Shown: piece after piece, positions 11,234 to 22,891 of the stretch
Position numbering within the stretch: the first letter of the stretch is position 1
How the letters are laid out: every line of letters starts with the position of its first letter
NCBI GenBank assembly: GCA_003116995.1
Contig: BDSL01000003.1
Location: forward strand, 62,001 to 126,000
Reading direction: 5' to 3'
Source: Yamagishiella unicocca
Taxonomy: Eukaryota; Chlorophyta; Chlorophyceae; Chlamydomonadales; Volvocaceae
DNA length: 64,000 nucleotides
Program-made: the position numbers and the translations under genes
The notes under the pieces: generated by a model
Seen by the model: only the letters and a program-made list of their open reading frames with translations
Database searches by the model: none
Told to the model about the DNA's origin: nothing

Positions 11234-14200
11234 ATGCCGTCGTCAAGACGTCTCCTCAAAACGCGGCCTTCATTAAACGGGCTTTTTTCTAGGACATTAC
11301 TTTTGGTCTATGTTTTTGCTGGCCACGTCGGCGGCCACGGAGCTTCAGCGACAGAGGACTCTGCTTCGCTGGTCCTTCGCGACTGCGCCCCCCGGCTTGC
11401 GTCAGAGATATGGGGGTAGGACGGAAGGCGTTATGTTAAAAGTTATACCACGAACCCTGATCCATGAGTGTCTCATTTGACAGGTCTTGTGTGGAGGAAG
11501 GCCGCGTGAATTCATCATTCAACGTGCGGATTGATGGCCGCGTGTTATGGGCGAACTGCACCGGCGACCAGGACATGAGCGCGGAGGTAGGCCTCTCTGC
11601 GACGAGGCTAGTTGATCGACGCTACTCGGCGAGGCCTGTTATTTGTAGGCCCGCAACCAATATAATGCGTGGTTGATTCTTTTTGGCCGGTTGAGCTAAG
11701 TTTGGTACAGTTTAATTACACGGGCGCAATAATGCTGGCGTGCGTGTCGCCGGCAGTTGCGTACACGCAACCTTCCCCAACCCGATGACTAACGGCTGGT
11801 CCACCCCGGTCCAGTACGACTCGACCGAATTATGTTTAACACTGCTGGATTCGGCTCTACCACCTGCCGTTTCACGCCACTTTCTGAACGCACGTCCCCC
11901 TATGAATGGATTCGCGGACTCTTTTATAAAACCCTACGAATGGGGTGGACTGCAATTATTCTTGCCCGACCGTTACCACATGATGCCGGCCGCCTCTGCA
12001 CTCCCCCTCTCTGCACCGCAGGATGCCAACGCGTTGTTGCTGAACCACAACCGTAAGCATGCCGGCCGCAGCGCTCACCGGCAGCAGGCACTAGCGAACT
12101 CATGGACAAACGCTCGACTGTGCGTGTCTTTGCACCCTGTGCCTGGACCGCATGCGCCGCCTGAGTAGAATACTACGCGATCGGGATGCGCACTACCCGT
12201 GTCCAGAATTGTCAATCTCACATCCAAATCCGTGCACCTCCTACCGTGCAGTTGACCCTCGGTATGCGGGCGGCATGTCGCTCAAGGTGGACATGTACGC
12301 GAACACCTCACAGGTGCGCTGGCTGAGGTTAACTGCGAAGTGCGGCCGGGGGAGCTGGCTGAAGACATCGCCGGGGCTTTGGCCTGCTGCAGCAGCAGCA
12401 CCAGCCACGCTGTCGACCGCCGCTCCGCTGCACCACGCCCTGACCTCACAGGTGCCCATCAACGTGACGGAGGTGGACTCCGACTGGTGGAATCGTTGGG
12501 CGCTGACTAATCCGAACGCATCGCAGCTGCAGGCTACCGTGACGGCGTATGCAGGTGCAGACAGGGTCGGGGGACAGGGTCGGGGGACAGGGTCGGGGGG
12601 CAGGGTCGGGGGACAGGATCGGGGGACAGGGTCGGGGGGCAGGGTCGGGGGACAGGATCGGGGGACAGGGTCGGGGGACAGGGTCGGGGGACAGGGTCGG
12701 GGGACAGGGTCGGGGGGCAGGGTCGGGGGACAGGATCGGGGGACAGGGTCGGGGGGCAGGGTCCGGGGACAGGATCGGGGGACAGGGTCGGGGGACAGGG
12801 TCGGGGGGCAGGGTCGGGGGACAGGGTCGGGGGACAGGGTCGGGGGACAGGGTCGGGGGACAGGGTCGGGGGACAGGGTCGGGGGACAGGGTCGGGGGAC
12901 AGGGTCGGGGGACAGGGTCGGGGGACAGGGTCGGGGGACAGGGTCGAGCATCGTATGCCAAAGTCGTATGCGAGGTTCGGACAGGCAGGCCGTGCCTATT
13001 TGGGAGGACGGAGCGGGATGCCGCTACTAGGGGGCGTCGGCAGGCCAAAAACAAGCGCACGACGGCTAGGAGCATCGCTAGCGTGCTATCTACACTGGCT
13101 TAGGGCAGCACCCCACCGAGCCCGGCTGGGTCGCTTCTGTTCCACTTTGCCACACGCACGGCACCACTGCCGCCTGCCGTCCGCAGCTTGGGCCCTCGCC
13201 CCGTCGGCGCTGAGCGTCCTGTACGAGAACAGCATGCTGCAGCCGCTGGACCAGCTACTGCCGCTGGTTCCAACCCTCTCCGCCTACTGGCAGGACATAC
13301 CGCAGGTGAGAGAGCGGCCCATCTTGCCGCGGTGGCACTTTCCAACGGAATGCGCTGTTGGCGGCGGCGGGCGGGCTGGGAGCTTGCAACCCGAACGTGT
13401 CGAATGGGATTCGGGGTCAGAGGCGTGGTGGAAGCCAGCCAAAACAAAAAAAGAGGCATGGTGGGGGGTTCGAGATCAGAGGCATGGTGGGGGTTTTTAG
13501 CCCCACCAAAAGCATGTCGGGGGGCCACCCACCTTGTGGTCAACCGCTGGTGCCTGCTGCAGGTCTTCCGGGAGGCGGCCGGGGTGTACGATGGCCATGT
13601 CGTCAGCATACCGTACACGGCGGAGGCGCCGCTATTCTTCTGGCGGAGGTGAGCTGTGGGCGCAGAGGCACATGGCGTGGAAGCAGTAGAGGAAAACGGC
13701 GAAGCCAGACTAGATGAAAAGCTGCTATCCTGCTGGGAATAGTTGATTTTTGGGTTCGGTGCACAGAGCAAAGTTGCAAGGTTGGTCCATGGCAGTCATG
13801 GAACGGACAGGCGCTCCTTGCGAGGCATGCTGCTCGCACGCTCGCTGGCTTGGTGCCACGCACCCGTTGGCAAGGGACAAGTGTTGCATTTGTGATAGAC
13901 ACCTGTGCAACCATTATCCCCTGCAGAGACATCTTGAAGCAGATGGGGCTGAGCATTCCATCCACATGGGAGGAGGTTCTGGAGCTAGCCAGGCGCGTCA
14001 ACGGGACCGAGGTGAGGGGGATGGCCAGGTGGCGACGGAGCGGCGACGGAGGGGCCATTCGTTCTGCGAGCAATGATTCGGGGCTCTCCAAGCCAGGCGC
14101 ACCCCAGACAAAGCTCAGGCAAACGAATCCTGACAGGCTAAAGCTCAGTGATCTAGAGGCCCTTGCTAGTACATGTTCCCCAAACGTTCCGCTCTATCGT

Positions 14201-17200
14201 TGCCAAGCCTATCGTGCCGATTTCCCGTCCTTCTACCTACCTCCATCCGCGGTCAGATGCCCTGTGTCAGCAACGTGAATAAGACGTGCGTCATGCACGG
14301 GATCTGTTTCGGCCTGCCACCCGGTTGCTTCTACGACGGCATGGTGCTGACAGCCATCTGGGCTTCCATGGTGGGGACGTACGGCACAAAGGCGGGACTG
14401 TACTTCGACCCAGTCACGATGCAGGTGGGAGATTTGACTGGCAGCGGCCGTTTAAGGAGTAGGGGCGGAAGAAACGATTGCCCAGAGTGTGGGACGGACT
14501 GGCGGCGACCGTTGCAAAGAGCAGGGGCGCGGGCTAGGGAACTGCAGTTGCGAAGGGCGGGGCTGCTGCTGTTTGGCTCAAAGACTTGGTTGGTGGCCCA
14601 GCTGCATCCGTCGGGTGTGACCCCCAGCCTCCCAGCAGCGTGGCCCCTCACAGACCCAACCCTGCAGGGGCCCCCTAGAGCAGCTCAGCTTCGTCCGAAC
14701 CCGCCTCCCCCTTGGCCTCCCTTCGCCCCTCCGCTGCCTCTAAGCCGCTCTTCACCGGACCCGCCATGGCTGAGGCCCTCCGGATCTTCCAGGAGCTATC
14801 TGCACTGGGACCGCGGCCTGGACCCCCGTGCAAGCGGGTACCACCCGAGTACTTCATGCAAAACGTAAGTCGTGCGCCCTTCTGCCCTTGGTCGTCAGAG
14901 CTGCCCTTCTAGCAACCAACACCAGCCCGCCCCGCTCGCAGTGTATAACTGGCGTGAGCGTAGCAAACCGATTCAAGACCATGGGTTTCGCCTTCGGTGG
15001 AAAGTTGCGCGGGCGGCTGGGCGTGTCAATGCTGCTTGGATCCCATCTGGTGCAGAGCCGAACTACAGGTACATGTTTGCACTCATCCTAATGCTCACGC
15101 TTTTGTCTGGGCGACCCTGGCACCGCTTAGGATGACCCTAGCTGCAATCAGGAGACACTCCCTTCGTTTTGCCTCAAGCACCGGGACTACGGTAGGCGTA
15201 ACAAATCGGAGGGCGCATCAACACAGCCGCAACATCCAGAAGCCCCCGATAATTGCCCATCTGCCAACAGGCCAGCTAGAGACCTGCACGGCAGCCCTTT
15301 GTCCGTACGCCACCCCTGTCAACAGCGCCGTTCATAAGGGCACGGTGCTGGTGAACCGTGCGCCGTACCTCGGCCGGGGGGCATTTTCGCTCGCCATCAA
15401 CCGTCGCGCGCCGTCCAACCACGCTCTGGCGTCGCTGCGAGCCCTGACGTACGCTCTCACCTATCAGGTAGCGTGCTGTGGCATGCTTGTCGTTGTCGAC
15501 CGCTTGGTTCACGCCAAGATTCTGTCCGTACGTCCGTATGTTATGACCATTTCACCAACTGCGCATTTCCGTAACACCAGTTAGCATCTATTAGCACCTA
15601 CACTGCATCGATTGGCTTCTTTGGATGGCTCGTAAGTCCCTTTGCCGCGGCACGGTGTGGTGCTGCAGGGCGGCTGGTCATTCGCGCTCGACCCCGGGAT
15701 GGCCACCATGTCCGTGCTCTCCACACATTTGTCGCCAGACAACATCAACAACTGGACACGTGCGGGCTACGATCTGGAAGACACCAAGTCCTTCTTGTCC
15801 GTCGTCGCTGACTCCATCAAACACCCGTGCTTGGGGATGGGACTGCGCTCTCTCGGAGGTATCGACCTGGCTAACGCCCTGGGGGAGGCGGCCAGCGCAG
15901 TGATGTACAACGGGACAGCGCCTTCGGAGCTGGTGCAGGTGGGACCTGTGAAGGGCCGCTCCCGAGTAATCGTATTGTGTTTTTGTCTTTACGCGCGATT
16001 TCCGGGTCGGCGTTGCTCCTGTGGTAGCGCTGTGCTAGAGACTAGTGGATGAGCCGCAGCAACGTGCTGTGCTTGCCGTTTGCTGCTTGGCGATTTCCGT
16101 TGACCTTTAAAGTGCCGTACGCGTACATGCCATCAGGTTCGTCTCCGCACGTGGGACTCTGTGGAACTTGGGGACATGTTTCGTTGAGGATCGCCGACTG
16201 ACAATAACTTTGGCCCCCGGGCTCACCTGCTCCCCACCTGCTCCCCCACCTGCTCCCCCACCTGCTCCCCCACCTGCTCCCCCTCCTGCTCCCCCACCTG
16301 CTCCATCGTCGCAGTTCTTATCGGAACGGTTCGGGCGTCTTTTGCGCGAATACTACGCTGGCGACATCACGCGGCTGCAGCGGGCGTATTGGAAGGACAT
16401 CGGCTACAGACCACTGCCGCTACATGCCGAGCTGGAGGCGTCCAACGGCGGCGGTGGGAGCAGTGGCATATCGTCGGCGGTCGTGATTGGAGTAGCGGTG
16501 GCGGGCGCGGCCGTCGCTGTGCTCATGATGATGATGGCTGCAGTGTTCATACACCGTCGGCAACAGTGGGGCCGCATCCGGCTGTGGCAGGTGCAGGCGC
16601 CCGGCTACTCGCCCGACACATCGCTCTGCGTAACGGACGTTCAGGTGCGTATGTTTTGTGGCTGTTGCTGTCGTATGCCGTTGAGTGCCAAGACGAGACG
16701 CAATCGCGGGGGGGGCAGGAATGCGACTTAACTTGTTCAAATATGTATTTACTTGGCAACGCGCTTTTTCAGACATGTATACTGGGCAACGCGCTGCGGC
16801 CCTTATGGGGGCCCGCTCCGGCGTGCATACGGGAGGAGCATAATCGGCCAACTCACCCCGCCTTGCCCTTCGATCCCCCCCCCCGCCCGCAGTCGTCCAC
16901 TGCGCTGTGGGAGGCGCTGGAGGCTGCGGTCATGGACGATGCGCTGTCACTGCACAACGACTGCATCCGCAGCCTGCTGCCCAAGCACCACGGCTACGAG
17001 TGCCACACGGAGGGCGACTCGTTCATCATCGCCTTCCCCTCAGCGACCAGCGCAGTGGCCTTCGCGCTGGAGATGCAGGTGGGCGGGGCCAGGGGGATCG
17101 GGGGACAGGACTACTGCATTCATGCGGGTCATGCCTGCCGCCCGTCAAGCTAGGCCCTCCCAGACCCGCCCAGGACCCCATTTGTCTCGCCGCCCTCCCT

Positions 17201-20200
17201 GCCATCCCCTTGGGCCGGCATCTCGCAGGTCTCCCTGATGCAGCTGCCGTGGCCTGAGCCGCTGCTGCAGCATGAGGACGGCACCACCGTCTACCATTCC
17301 ATCGCAGGCGCCGTGGCCGCCAGCGGGCCAGCAGGCGCAAGAAACACGCTTTACTTGCATCCCCTGGCGTTGCTAACGCATCTTCAATCCCAACGCCAAA
17401 TCGGTAGCAGCAGCAGCAACCCCGGTAATGAACAGGGGGCGCACGGCTCACATCCCGTCTTTTCTGGGGCTCCTCTTTCGGAAATCTCCGCGACGGCCGG
17501 CGACCGCACCAGCAGCAATCTGAAGGGCGCTGACGTTGCTGGGGGGCCGGTGCAGCTGCCGAATGCACACGGGCCCTATGCGCCCTCGCTGTCGCAGCTG
17601 ATAAAGCTGGCCCCGGCGAGCTGCGCTGACGCCAGCACGCAGCTGTTCACCGGCGACGGCGGCTATCAGTCGAATCAGAAAAGCCGGAGGTCGCCATCAT
17701 CGGTGTCGGTGTCGTCCACTATATCGCGTGGAAACACTCCTGGGGCAGGGGCCATCCACAAGTCTGCCGTGGCGGGAGCAACGGTCGCGATGTTGGACGG
17801 CAGCCAGGCGGCGTCTAGCCCTGCGGCATCGGCAGGAGCAGCTGCCCTGGCCTTCAGGTAATCGTCATAATGGGGCCCAGGGCGGTGGGGGTTGTCGCGT
17901 GCGCCGCTGAGACTGACGTGCACCACGAAGGGCGCCAACCGACTTTGCGTTTCGTTGGATGTATTGGTCGATTTGTTCGGTATAGCACCTTGCTGGTTAT
18001 CGTTTTGTTCGGTATAGCACCTTGCTGGTTATCGTTTTGTTCGGTATAGCACCTTGCTGGTTATCGTTTTGTTCGATATAGCACCTTGCTGGTTATCGTT
18101 TTGTTCGGTATAGCACCTTGCTGGTGATCGTTTTGTTCGATATAGCACCGTGCTGGTTATCGTTTTGTTCGATATAGCACCTTGCTGGTTATCGTTTTGT
18201 TCGGTATAGCACCTTGCTGGTTATCGCTTTGTTCGGTATAGCGCCTTGATGGGTATCGCTTGGAGCGCCGCCCTAAAGGCCGGGGCACTTTTCGGCTGCA
18301 CAGGGGCACGTCTACCGTGTTGGGGCGAGTACCTCAACCCAGGGGCGGCACCCTGCATCCAAGATCCAACACATTGATCCGTCTATATGCCGTCACTGGC
18401 CACCCGGTCATTGCCTTCCCATCCCAACCATCCGTCGTCATTTCACTAGCCTCGTTGCCGCGCCTCCTTCACGTTCATGGCTTGATGGCAAGGGCCTGTC
18501 CCTCAGTGACGCGTTTTCAATCCTCACCCCTCTTTACTCCTCTTTGCTTCTCTTCTGCCGCCACTGCCACTGCTGTCGCAGGGGCTTCCGCGTGCGTGTG
18601 GGCATCTGCAGCGGTCTGGTCCCGGGGCGTGATGTGGTGTACCGCAAGGACCTCAGCGGCCGCATGGCCTACTCGGGGGCGTGCATGCAGGTGGGGCTGC
18701 AGGGAGGGCGGCTGGGGGAAGGAAGGATGGTGGGGTGATGGGCGTGGATGGGTGCTGGCGCCCTTACAATAAGGGGTGCTGGGTGTTTCTGCATTTCGTG
18801 CACCCACCTTGCAGCCGCATGGTGGTGTCATGTTTCAAATCTCGGAGCTGCCCCACCTGCTGTCCCCATTATCATACTACCAGGTAGACCCTTCCCCCAT
18901 CCACCTGCCGCCTGTCCCGGCTACTCCCAACAGCTGACCAAGCTCATCAGCGACGCGGCGGTTGGCGGCATGGTGCTGCTGGGTAACTCCACGGTCGAGA
19001 GGCTGACGCCGCTGGCGCGCAGGGATATTCAGGTGAGGCTGGCGGGGAGCAGTGGGACGTGGGCTGGGGAACGACGTAAGGTGCAGAATGTAGACATGCG
19101 CCATTCACTGTTTTCTGATCTGTCATGCATATAGAGCAGGTAGAGCCTGCATGGTAGAGCAGTGAACCCTCAGCACGACTGAACTGATATGGTCCACAGT
19201 TCGGGCAGCCGCTCTTCTTGGCTCGCCACACATAAGCTGCGAAGGTCTGCCACAGATGGCCGCATGACACAGGTTGCTAACGTCCTACCGCTTGCCTTGA
19301 TACTGTACACCCATTCGGAGTTCCCTCTGTGCCCTCCCATTGCCCACCTGACCTCCCTCCCTTGTCCCACCGTTGACCACCACTCGTGCCCCTCGCCACC
19401 CCAGGGGCTGATCCTCTGGCACAAGGGCCGCTTCACGCTGGAAAATTATTGTAGCGGCGCCCGGCCGCACCAGCAGCATCCTCGTGGAGTGGAGCCCCAG
19501 GATCTGTACCAGGCCATGGCTAGCTCGCTGGCGGCTCGGCAGCTGCTGTTGGAGCGGATGGCTCTGCGGACCCTGGGCCAGGTGCTGCCGGGCGTGCTCG
19601 CGGCGCCACTGGGCTGCGTCACCCTGGCTATGGTGCAGGTGAGGGTGCTCAGCATCTGCACCATTCAGGCTCCGCCATTACACATTTGCTTTGCAGCACC
19701 TCTGCTGGCAGCGTCGTTTGGTGGCGGCACCGGCCGGGTTGTTTCAAAGCCCGTGACCTGCGTGCACAGGTCGTGGGAGTGGCTACACTGATGGAGTGGA
19801 ATGAGGCCGTCACGCGCGAGTCGCTGTCCACGCTTCACTCCACCGCGCTGGCGCAGCTGCGGGCGCTGGGCGGCTACCCAGCAGTGCTGGAGGGCGGGCT
19901 CATACTGGCGGCGTTCACCTCGGCGGTGGGTGGTGGGGAGGGGGGCTGCAGCCAGGGCCAGGGCCGCAGCCTTGCCTAAGTGTTCTTCTTGGGGGAGTGA
20001 CGAATGGTACCATCAATGGTATCACTTGGCTATCCTTTCAGGGTTTCAGGGTATGTGGCTGCGACCACTTGTCAGCATGCAGCGCACTCGTGCATTACAC
20101 GCCGTACAACCCTCTTATGGTGCACTGTGAAGTCACCCCAAGGGCACAACAGCCCCTGGCCCTGACTCAGGTACCGGCCTGCTACACTCTTACCGCACCG

Positions 20201-21787
20201 CCCTCCCTCGTGCCGCCCCTCTTGCACCCGTAGCCCATAGCGATCCGCTGGCTGCTCACTGTCGAGGAGGACCTCCGCTGCCATGTGGCCTGGCCGGAGG
20301 AGCTCCTGGTACATGAGCTCGGGGACGAGCTGCTGGTTGCGCTGCCGGCTTCCATGTCGCAGCCACGGGACAGTGGCACGGGCAGCTCCTTGCACCAGCA
20401 CACTGCAGCAAGAGCGGGCAGCAGGCAGGACCCGGGTCGGGAGCTACCACCTCATCGGGTGCCCAGTGCAGCGGACAGCTGTACGTCTCACGTGGCCAGC
20501 AGCCGGCAGGCGGCTAGTGGCAACGAGCCTGCTGTGGCCCCTCGTGTGTCCATGGCGGCAGCCGTCAGCCACTTGAACCGCCGCATCACCCCCATCCAGG
20601 TGAGGCGTTCGGCATCGGATGGCCTCCCATGTATTCCGGCGGTGCCGCCCTCGGAGCGACTGTCGCGAGCAACGGCAGCGGATGAGGATGAGGGTGACAC
20701 CTCCAGCTGCGAGGGCGGCGACGTGATGGCTCCAGGGAGGGCGATGGCGCCCACCCGACCGCAGCTGGAGCCATGGGCTGACCCGCATGTGGGGCCCCCA
20801 CCGCCGTCCCAAACACCATCTCGGCGGTCGCTGGAGTACCTTGCTGATACGCCACCAGCAGCACCCCAAGACATCAGCACTCAGCCAATTGTTGAGTCTG
20901 GGGTGGTGAACCCCACCACCGCCATCATTGCCACAACCGCCATCATTGCCACCACCGCCATCACTGCCGCCGCCACGACGGCTGTGAGGATGTCCCCAGC
21001 GCGGGGTTCGGATCCGCTCGCCTCGCAGCGGACCTCCGGCTTGGCGATCGCCAGCTCCCCAGGCCGTGGTGCCTCCGCCCACCACCGCACATGCTCGTCC
21101 ATGGACCTGGGCCGAGGGCAGGCCCGCTGCCAGGCCATGCTGGAGGGTCCTGCAGCCGACAGCCCTGCCTACCAGGGTCGAGCCCCGCAAGCACAGCGCA
21201 TCCAGTTGTGTCAACAGCAACAGTGGTGGGCGGAGCAACAGCAAGGGAATTACTCGCCGGCAGATTCGAACCTGCAGCTTCGCGGCAAGCAACTTGTGCT
21301 GCGCGGGCTTCGAGTGCGGTGCGCGGCCGAGGAGGGCTCCTTCTACCAGGACGGCAGCATCAGTGCGGCGCGGCTGTACGGCAGCCAGCACGGCGGCAGG
21401 CCTTATGCGCGGCTGTCGAAGTTGTGTAGCAGCGCGCTCATGGGAAGGGTGCTGTGCTCTTGGGCAGTGACGAAGAAGGTCCACCGCGCGGCTGCGGCAG
21501 GCGACCCGGCGGCGCAGATGCTGCGGCTCACCGTGCTTCCCGCTGCTGGTGCGATTGGCGGCGCCCGTAAGCGCTTCGTCGAGGCGGCCAGCGCCGAGGC
21601 TTCTACGCGGCCAGGCTTGTCCGCTTTTGATACGGAGGAAACGGAGGAGGCGGAGGACTCCATGACGGAGGGGCGGCCATCCCGCGCAGCTACCAGCCTG
21701 GAGGCGGTTGCCCTAACCAAAGCGCCGGTGTGGGTGTGCGCTTGGTCCCGAAGCGCGGCTAAGGAGAGGCTGCGGCTCCGAGCATGA
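11234..21787 (+). CDS. Receptor-like class III nucleotide cyclase (solute-binding ectodomain, TM, C1 and degenerate C2)
   Basis: Signal peptide at the start (LLLVYVFAGHVGGHGASA). Exons: 11234-11415, 11484-11586, unresolved exon(s) in 11.7-12.45 kb, 12452-12554, 13187-13305, 13563-13648, 13927-14011, 14257-14424, 14745-14864, 14942-15068, 15271-15467, 15669-15938, 16315-16644, 16893-17078, 17229-17857, 18582-18690, 18934-19032, 19405-19638, 19770-19925, 20234-21787; from 12452 on all phases agree. The ectodomain resembles bacterial solute-binding proteins (YDGHVVSIPYTAEAPLFFWRR, IPSTWEEVLELA, GCFYDGMVLTAIW). The exon ending at 16644 carries one membrane helix (SSAVVIGVAVAGAAVAVLMM). C1 has VTDVQSSTALWE and HTEGDSFIIAF, so both metal aspartates are present; then GFRVRVGICSG and GGMVLLGNSTVERL. 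C2 (VVGVATLMEWN, EGGLILAAF) lacks both aspartates. ATP versus GTP use cannot be told. The frame near 11.77 kb is odd. Confidence 0.85.
12555..12947. repeat. 13-base G-rich minisatellite (CAGGGTCGGGGGA)
   Basis: About 30 copies of a 13-base unit, strongly G-rich on the plus (coding) strand, in intron 12555-13186 of the receptor-like cyclase. Because 13 is not a multiple of 3, it leaves open frames in several phases. These are not genes. Confidence 0.95.
16222..16304. repeat. 12-base CCACCTGCTCCC repeat
   Basis: About seven tandem copies immediately before the acceptor of the transmembrane exon (16315). It acts as, or has expanded from, the polypyrimidine tract of that intron. Confidence 0.9.
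17965..18250. repeat. 32-base tandem repeat in cyclase intron
   Basis: About nine copies of a 32-base unit containing TTTTGTTCGGTATAGCACC and TTGCTGGTTATCG, with few substitutions, in intron 17858-18581. The copies are contiguous with no spacers. Confidence 0.95.
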
Positions 21788-22891
21788 GCGGAGCACACGG
21801 TTGAGACGCTGCTGGGTGCGGTCTTCTTACAGGTACCTGATATTTATTATTATACATTCTGCCTTGGCGGATGTAAGGGGTGTGCAGGGCACCAGCTCGG
21901 GCGGGCACAGGAAAGGCGGATGGACTCGGCTCTGCTCGCGCACGGCTCGTGTTTTGGCAGAGCTCCTCGAGGGCGCTCAGACTTTGGGTATGTCACACGA
22001 GTAGCCGAGCCGCAGTGCACGTGATTGGGGCCTGGGCAAGATTGGATGATTTTGAATTTCCGTCGCGAAGGATGAGCGCGCCCTGGCTAGGGTACGCTTT
22101 GGAGGATTGGGCGTTGGTTGCCCGCAGAGTTGGATCCTCGTTCGCTGCCGGATGCTCTCATATCGCTAAACGAATTGATGCGGATTATTGGGTCGTTCAC
22201 CGTGGTTGGCTAGGCCCCCCGGCGTAGCGCAGCCACGTGGAGAGAGTGTTTTGTTTTCACATGTGTCCTGCTGCCAAGCGGTTCCATCCATGTCTTTAAT
22301 GAATCAATCTTGTATTTGCATATTTTTGTTGTGCACCACCATGTAGGCATCAGCACACCTCGAGGTGTGCTTAGGCGCCAAGGACGCGTCTTGAACGTGT
22401 TGTTGGTTTCGCAGCTGGGCCGTCATTTGAGCGCGTTAAATCTTGGACAACGAACTCAACGCTGTACTAGTCTCAAGCACCGAATGACAAAGAGAACTGC
22501 AAAAGATGCAGTATTCCGAGGACACAAACGGCAAAGATGCACGGACATGTGCCGCGCCTCGTGACGGGAGAGGCTGGTCGCCCCCGAGTTTGCCCCAGTT
22601 GGCAGGGTGGACTGAGGTCGCAAGCGCTGCAAGGGCTACGTCGCATGGTTTGATGTTGTTTTGCGCCATCTGCGCTCCCATTTTTGCGATGGGGCGAGCC
22701 TGTACTGGAATCATGGCGCAGAAAGGCAGGCGAAAGCCTGCGAAAGTTACCATGTACGACATACCGGTGGGCACGGAAGGGCACATCGTGTATGCGATCT
22801 GCCTGGCCAATGTCAGGCATTTGCTAAACGTTTAACTGTGGCGATGTGCGTGCTGTCACTTAGTAGATAACGAGCAAGAGCACTTCGCCAT
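21788..22891. other. Intergenic region between receptor-like cyclase and MED6
   Basis: Holds the cyclase 3' UTR (to about 21.9 kb) and presumably the MED6 promoter and leader. A plus-strand open frame of about 110 codons (22506-22835) has no recognisable motif. I do not call it a gene. Confidence 0.4.
21872..21876 (+). terminator. TGTAA polyadenylation signal
   Basis: TGTAA 85 bases past the stop of the receptor-like cyclase at 21787, the usual spacing for Chlamydomonas-type genes. Confidence 0.55.

Noticed and set aside
12152..13103. Repetitive 180-290 codon frames on both strands
   Set aside because: They read through the 13-base G-rich minisatellite, which lies in an intron between phase-compatible exons 12452-12554 and 13187-13305.
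19170..19436. Frames in intron 19033-19404 conserved in the paralogue (62207-62610)
   Set aside because: The similarity between copies is at DNA level over an intron and reflects recent duplication. The exon borders on both sides are fixed by phase.
22506..22835. Plus-strand 109-codon frame upstream of MED6
   Set aside because: It ends 56 bases before the MED6 start, in a different frame from the MED6 exons, and has no recognisable domain.
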